From: an uncultured Eubacterium sp. | GTDB taxonomy: Bacteria > Bacillota > Clostridia > Peptostreptococcales > Anaerovoracaceae | Assembly (NCBI GenBank): GCA_946614405.1 | Contig: CAMOGZ010000095.1 | Location: forward strand, 1-6,220 | DNA length: 6,220 bases | Direction of reading: 5' to 3' | In this document: positions 5,701 through 6,220 of the stretch, piece after piece | How positions within the stretch are numbered: the stretch's first letter is position 1 | How the letters are laid out: every line of letters begins with the position of its first letter | The notes under the pieces: generated by a model | The model's database searches: none | The model's input: the letters and a program-made list of their open reading frames with translations, nothing else | Told to the model about the DNA's origin: nothing | Made by a program: the position numbers and the translations under genes

Positions 5701-6220
5701 ATGACAGAAAACAGGGAACATAATAAGAGTATAGACCGTTCCATGGAGGCGGATGCAAATAAGATGGGTACCGCTCCGGTGGGACGGTTATTAGCATCTA
5801 TGGCATGGCCTGCGATCGTTTCCATGACGATTCTGGCTTTGTATAATATTGTAGACAGCATATTTGTCGGTATGATCAGTAAGGATGCACTGGCGGCGGT
5901 GTCTTTCGCCAATCCGCTGCAGATGCTGATGATATCCGTCGCAGTGGGAAGTTCGGTAGGAGTGAACTCCCTGATCGCAAGGCGTCTTGGCGCCAGACGA
6001 TTCGAAGAGGCCAACAAGGCAGCCAGCACCAGTATCCGTATCGGTGTGTTCAACTGGCTCATTTTTGCTTGTGTAGGGCTCTTTGTTGCCAAACCCTTTA
6101 TGGGGATCTATACCAGCGATGAGACGATCTACACTTATGGAGTACAGTATCTGCAGATCGTGACCATCGGATCGCTGTTTTCCATGATATCGGTACAGCT
6201 GGAGAAGGTGCTGCAAGCCA
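5701..6220 (+). CDS. MATE family efflux transporter, 5' part
   Basis: The frame is open from ATG 5701 through the right edge, giving 173 residues of a family usually about 450 long. These are inner-membrane antiporters that export drugs or other organic compounds in exchange for Na+ or H+. After a charged cytosolic stretch of about 28 residues, the first membrane helix (about 30-57) carries the family pattern MAWPAIVSMTILALYNIVDS followed by IFVG. A second helix spans about 64-92. The conserved loop LIARRLGARRFEEANKAAS (91-109) follows, and then helices at about 112-135 and 147-168. The first four of the expected twelve helices are thus visible. The substrate cannot be told from this part. 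The gene starts 44 bases after rnpB with no visible terminator between, so it may receive rnpB read-through. Confidence 0.9.
   Translation, partial: MTENREHNKSIDRSMEADANKMGTAPVGRLLASMAWPAIVSMTILALYNIVDSIFVGMISKDALAAVSFANPLQMLMISVAVGSSVGVNSLIARRLGARRFEEANKAASTSIRIGVFNWLIFACVGLFVAKPFMGIYTSDETIYTYGVQYLQIVTIGSLFSMISVQLEKVLQA

Noticed and set aside
5443..5797. Short minus-strand frames overlapping rnpB and the MATE start
   Set aside because: The DNA here is explained by RNase P RNA structure and by the MATE coding frame, and the peptides look random.
1..6220. An undescribed defence, mobile or biosynthetic system
   Set aside because: Every gene belongs to a well-known core family in a familiar order. 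There are no transposase, integrase or phage-like genes, no direct repeat array, and no gene of unknown family that could anchor a new system.

Overview
The window is a piece of a bacterial core-genome operon, most likely from a Clostridia-type Firmicute and probably near Lachnospiraceae. This placement is an inference from three things: the primase-sigma A-TrmK-Nif3 gene order typical of Firmicutes, a class A RNase P RNA (Bacilli such as B. subtilis use class B), and mid-range GC content with strong Shine-Dalgarno sites. All supported genes are on the + strand.

Layout: positions 1-792 hold the 3' part of a dGTPase-like HD-domain triphosphohydrolase, cut by the left edge. Positions 843-2588 encode the replicative primase DnaG. 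Positions 2610-3824 encode the housekeeping sigma factor RpoD/SigA. Positions 3832-4530 encode the tRNA m1A22 methyltransferase TrmK. Positions 4531-5298 encode a short-form Nif3/YbgI-like di-metal protein. A sigma-A-type promoter buried in the end of that gene (5276-5304) sits directly in front of rnpB, the RNase P RNA (about 5310-5656). From 5701 to the right edge runs the first 173 codons of a MATE-family multidrug/Na+ antiporter.

The five protein genes from dGTPase to Nif3 are separated by 0 to 50 bases with no visible terminator, so they look like one transcription unit. It is a version of the macromolecular-synthesis operon that couples nucleotide-pool control, primer synthesis, promoter recognition and tRNA modification. 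rnpB can be read both from upstream and from its own promoter. No terminator is visible between rnpB and the MATE gene 44 bases later.

I see no evidence of a new multi-gene system, mobile element, CRISPR array or horizontally acquired island. The signals not explained by gene calls are small: a 19-base perfect palindrome at the end of dnaG just before rpoD, two mutually exclusive hairpins around the dnaG start, the nested rnpB promoter, a possible nif3/rnpB alternative pairing, the apparent rnpB-MATE read-through, and a marked excess of GATC in the coding regions.
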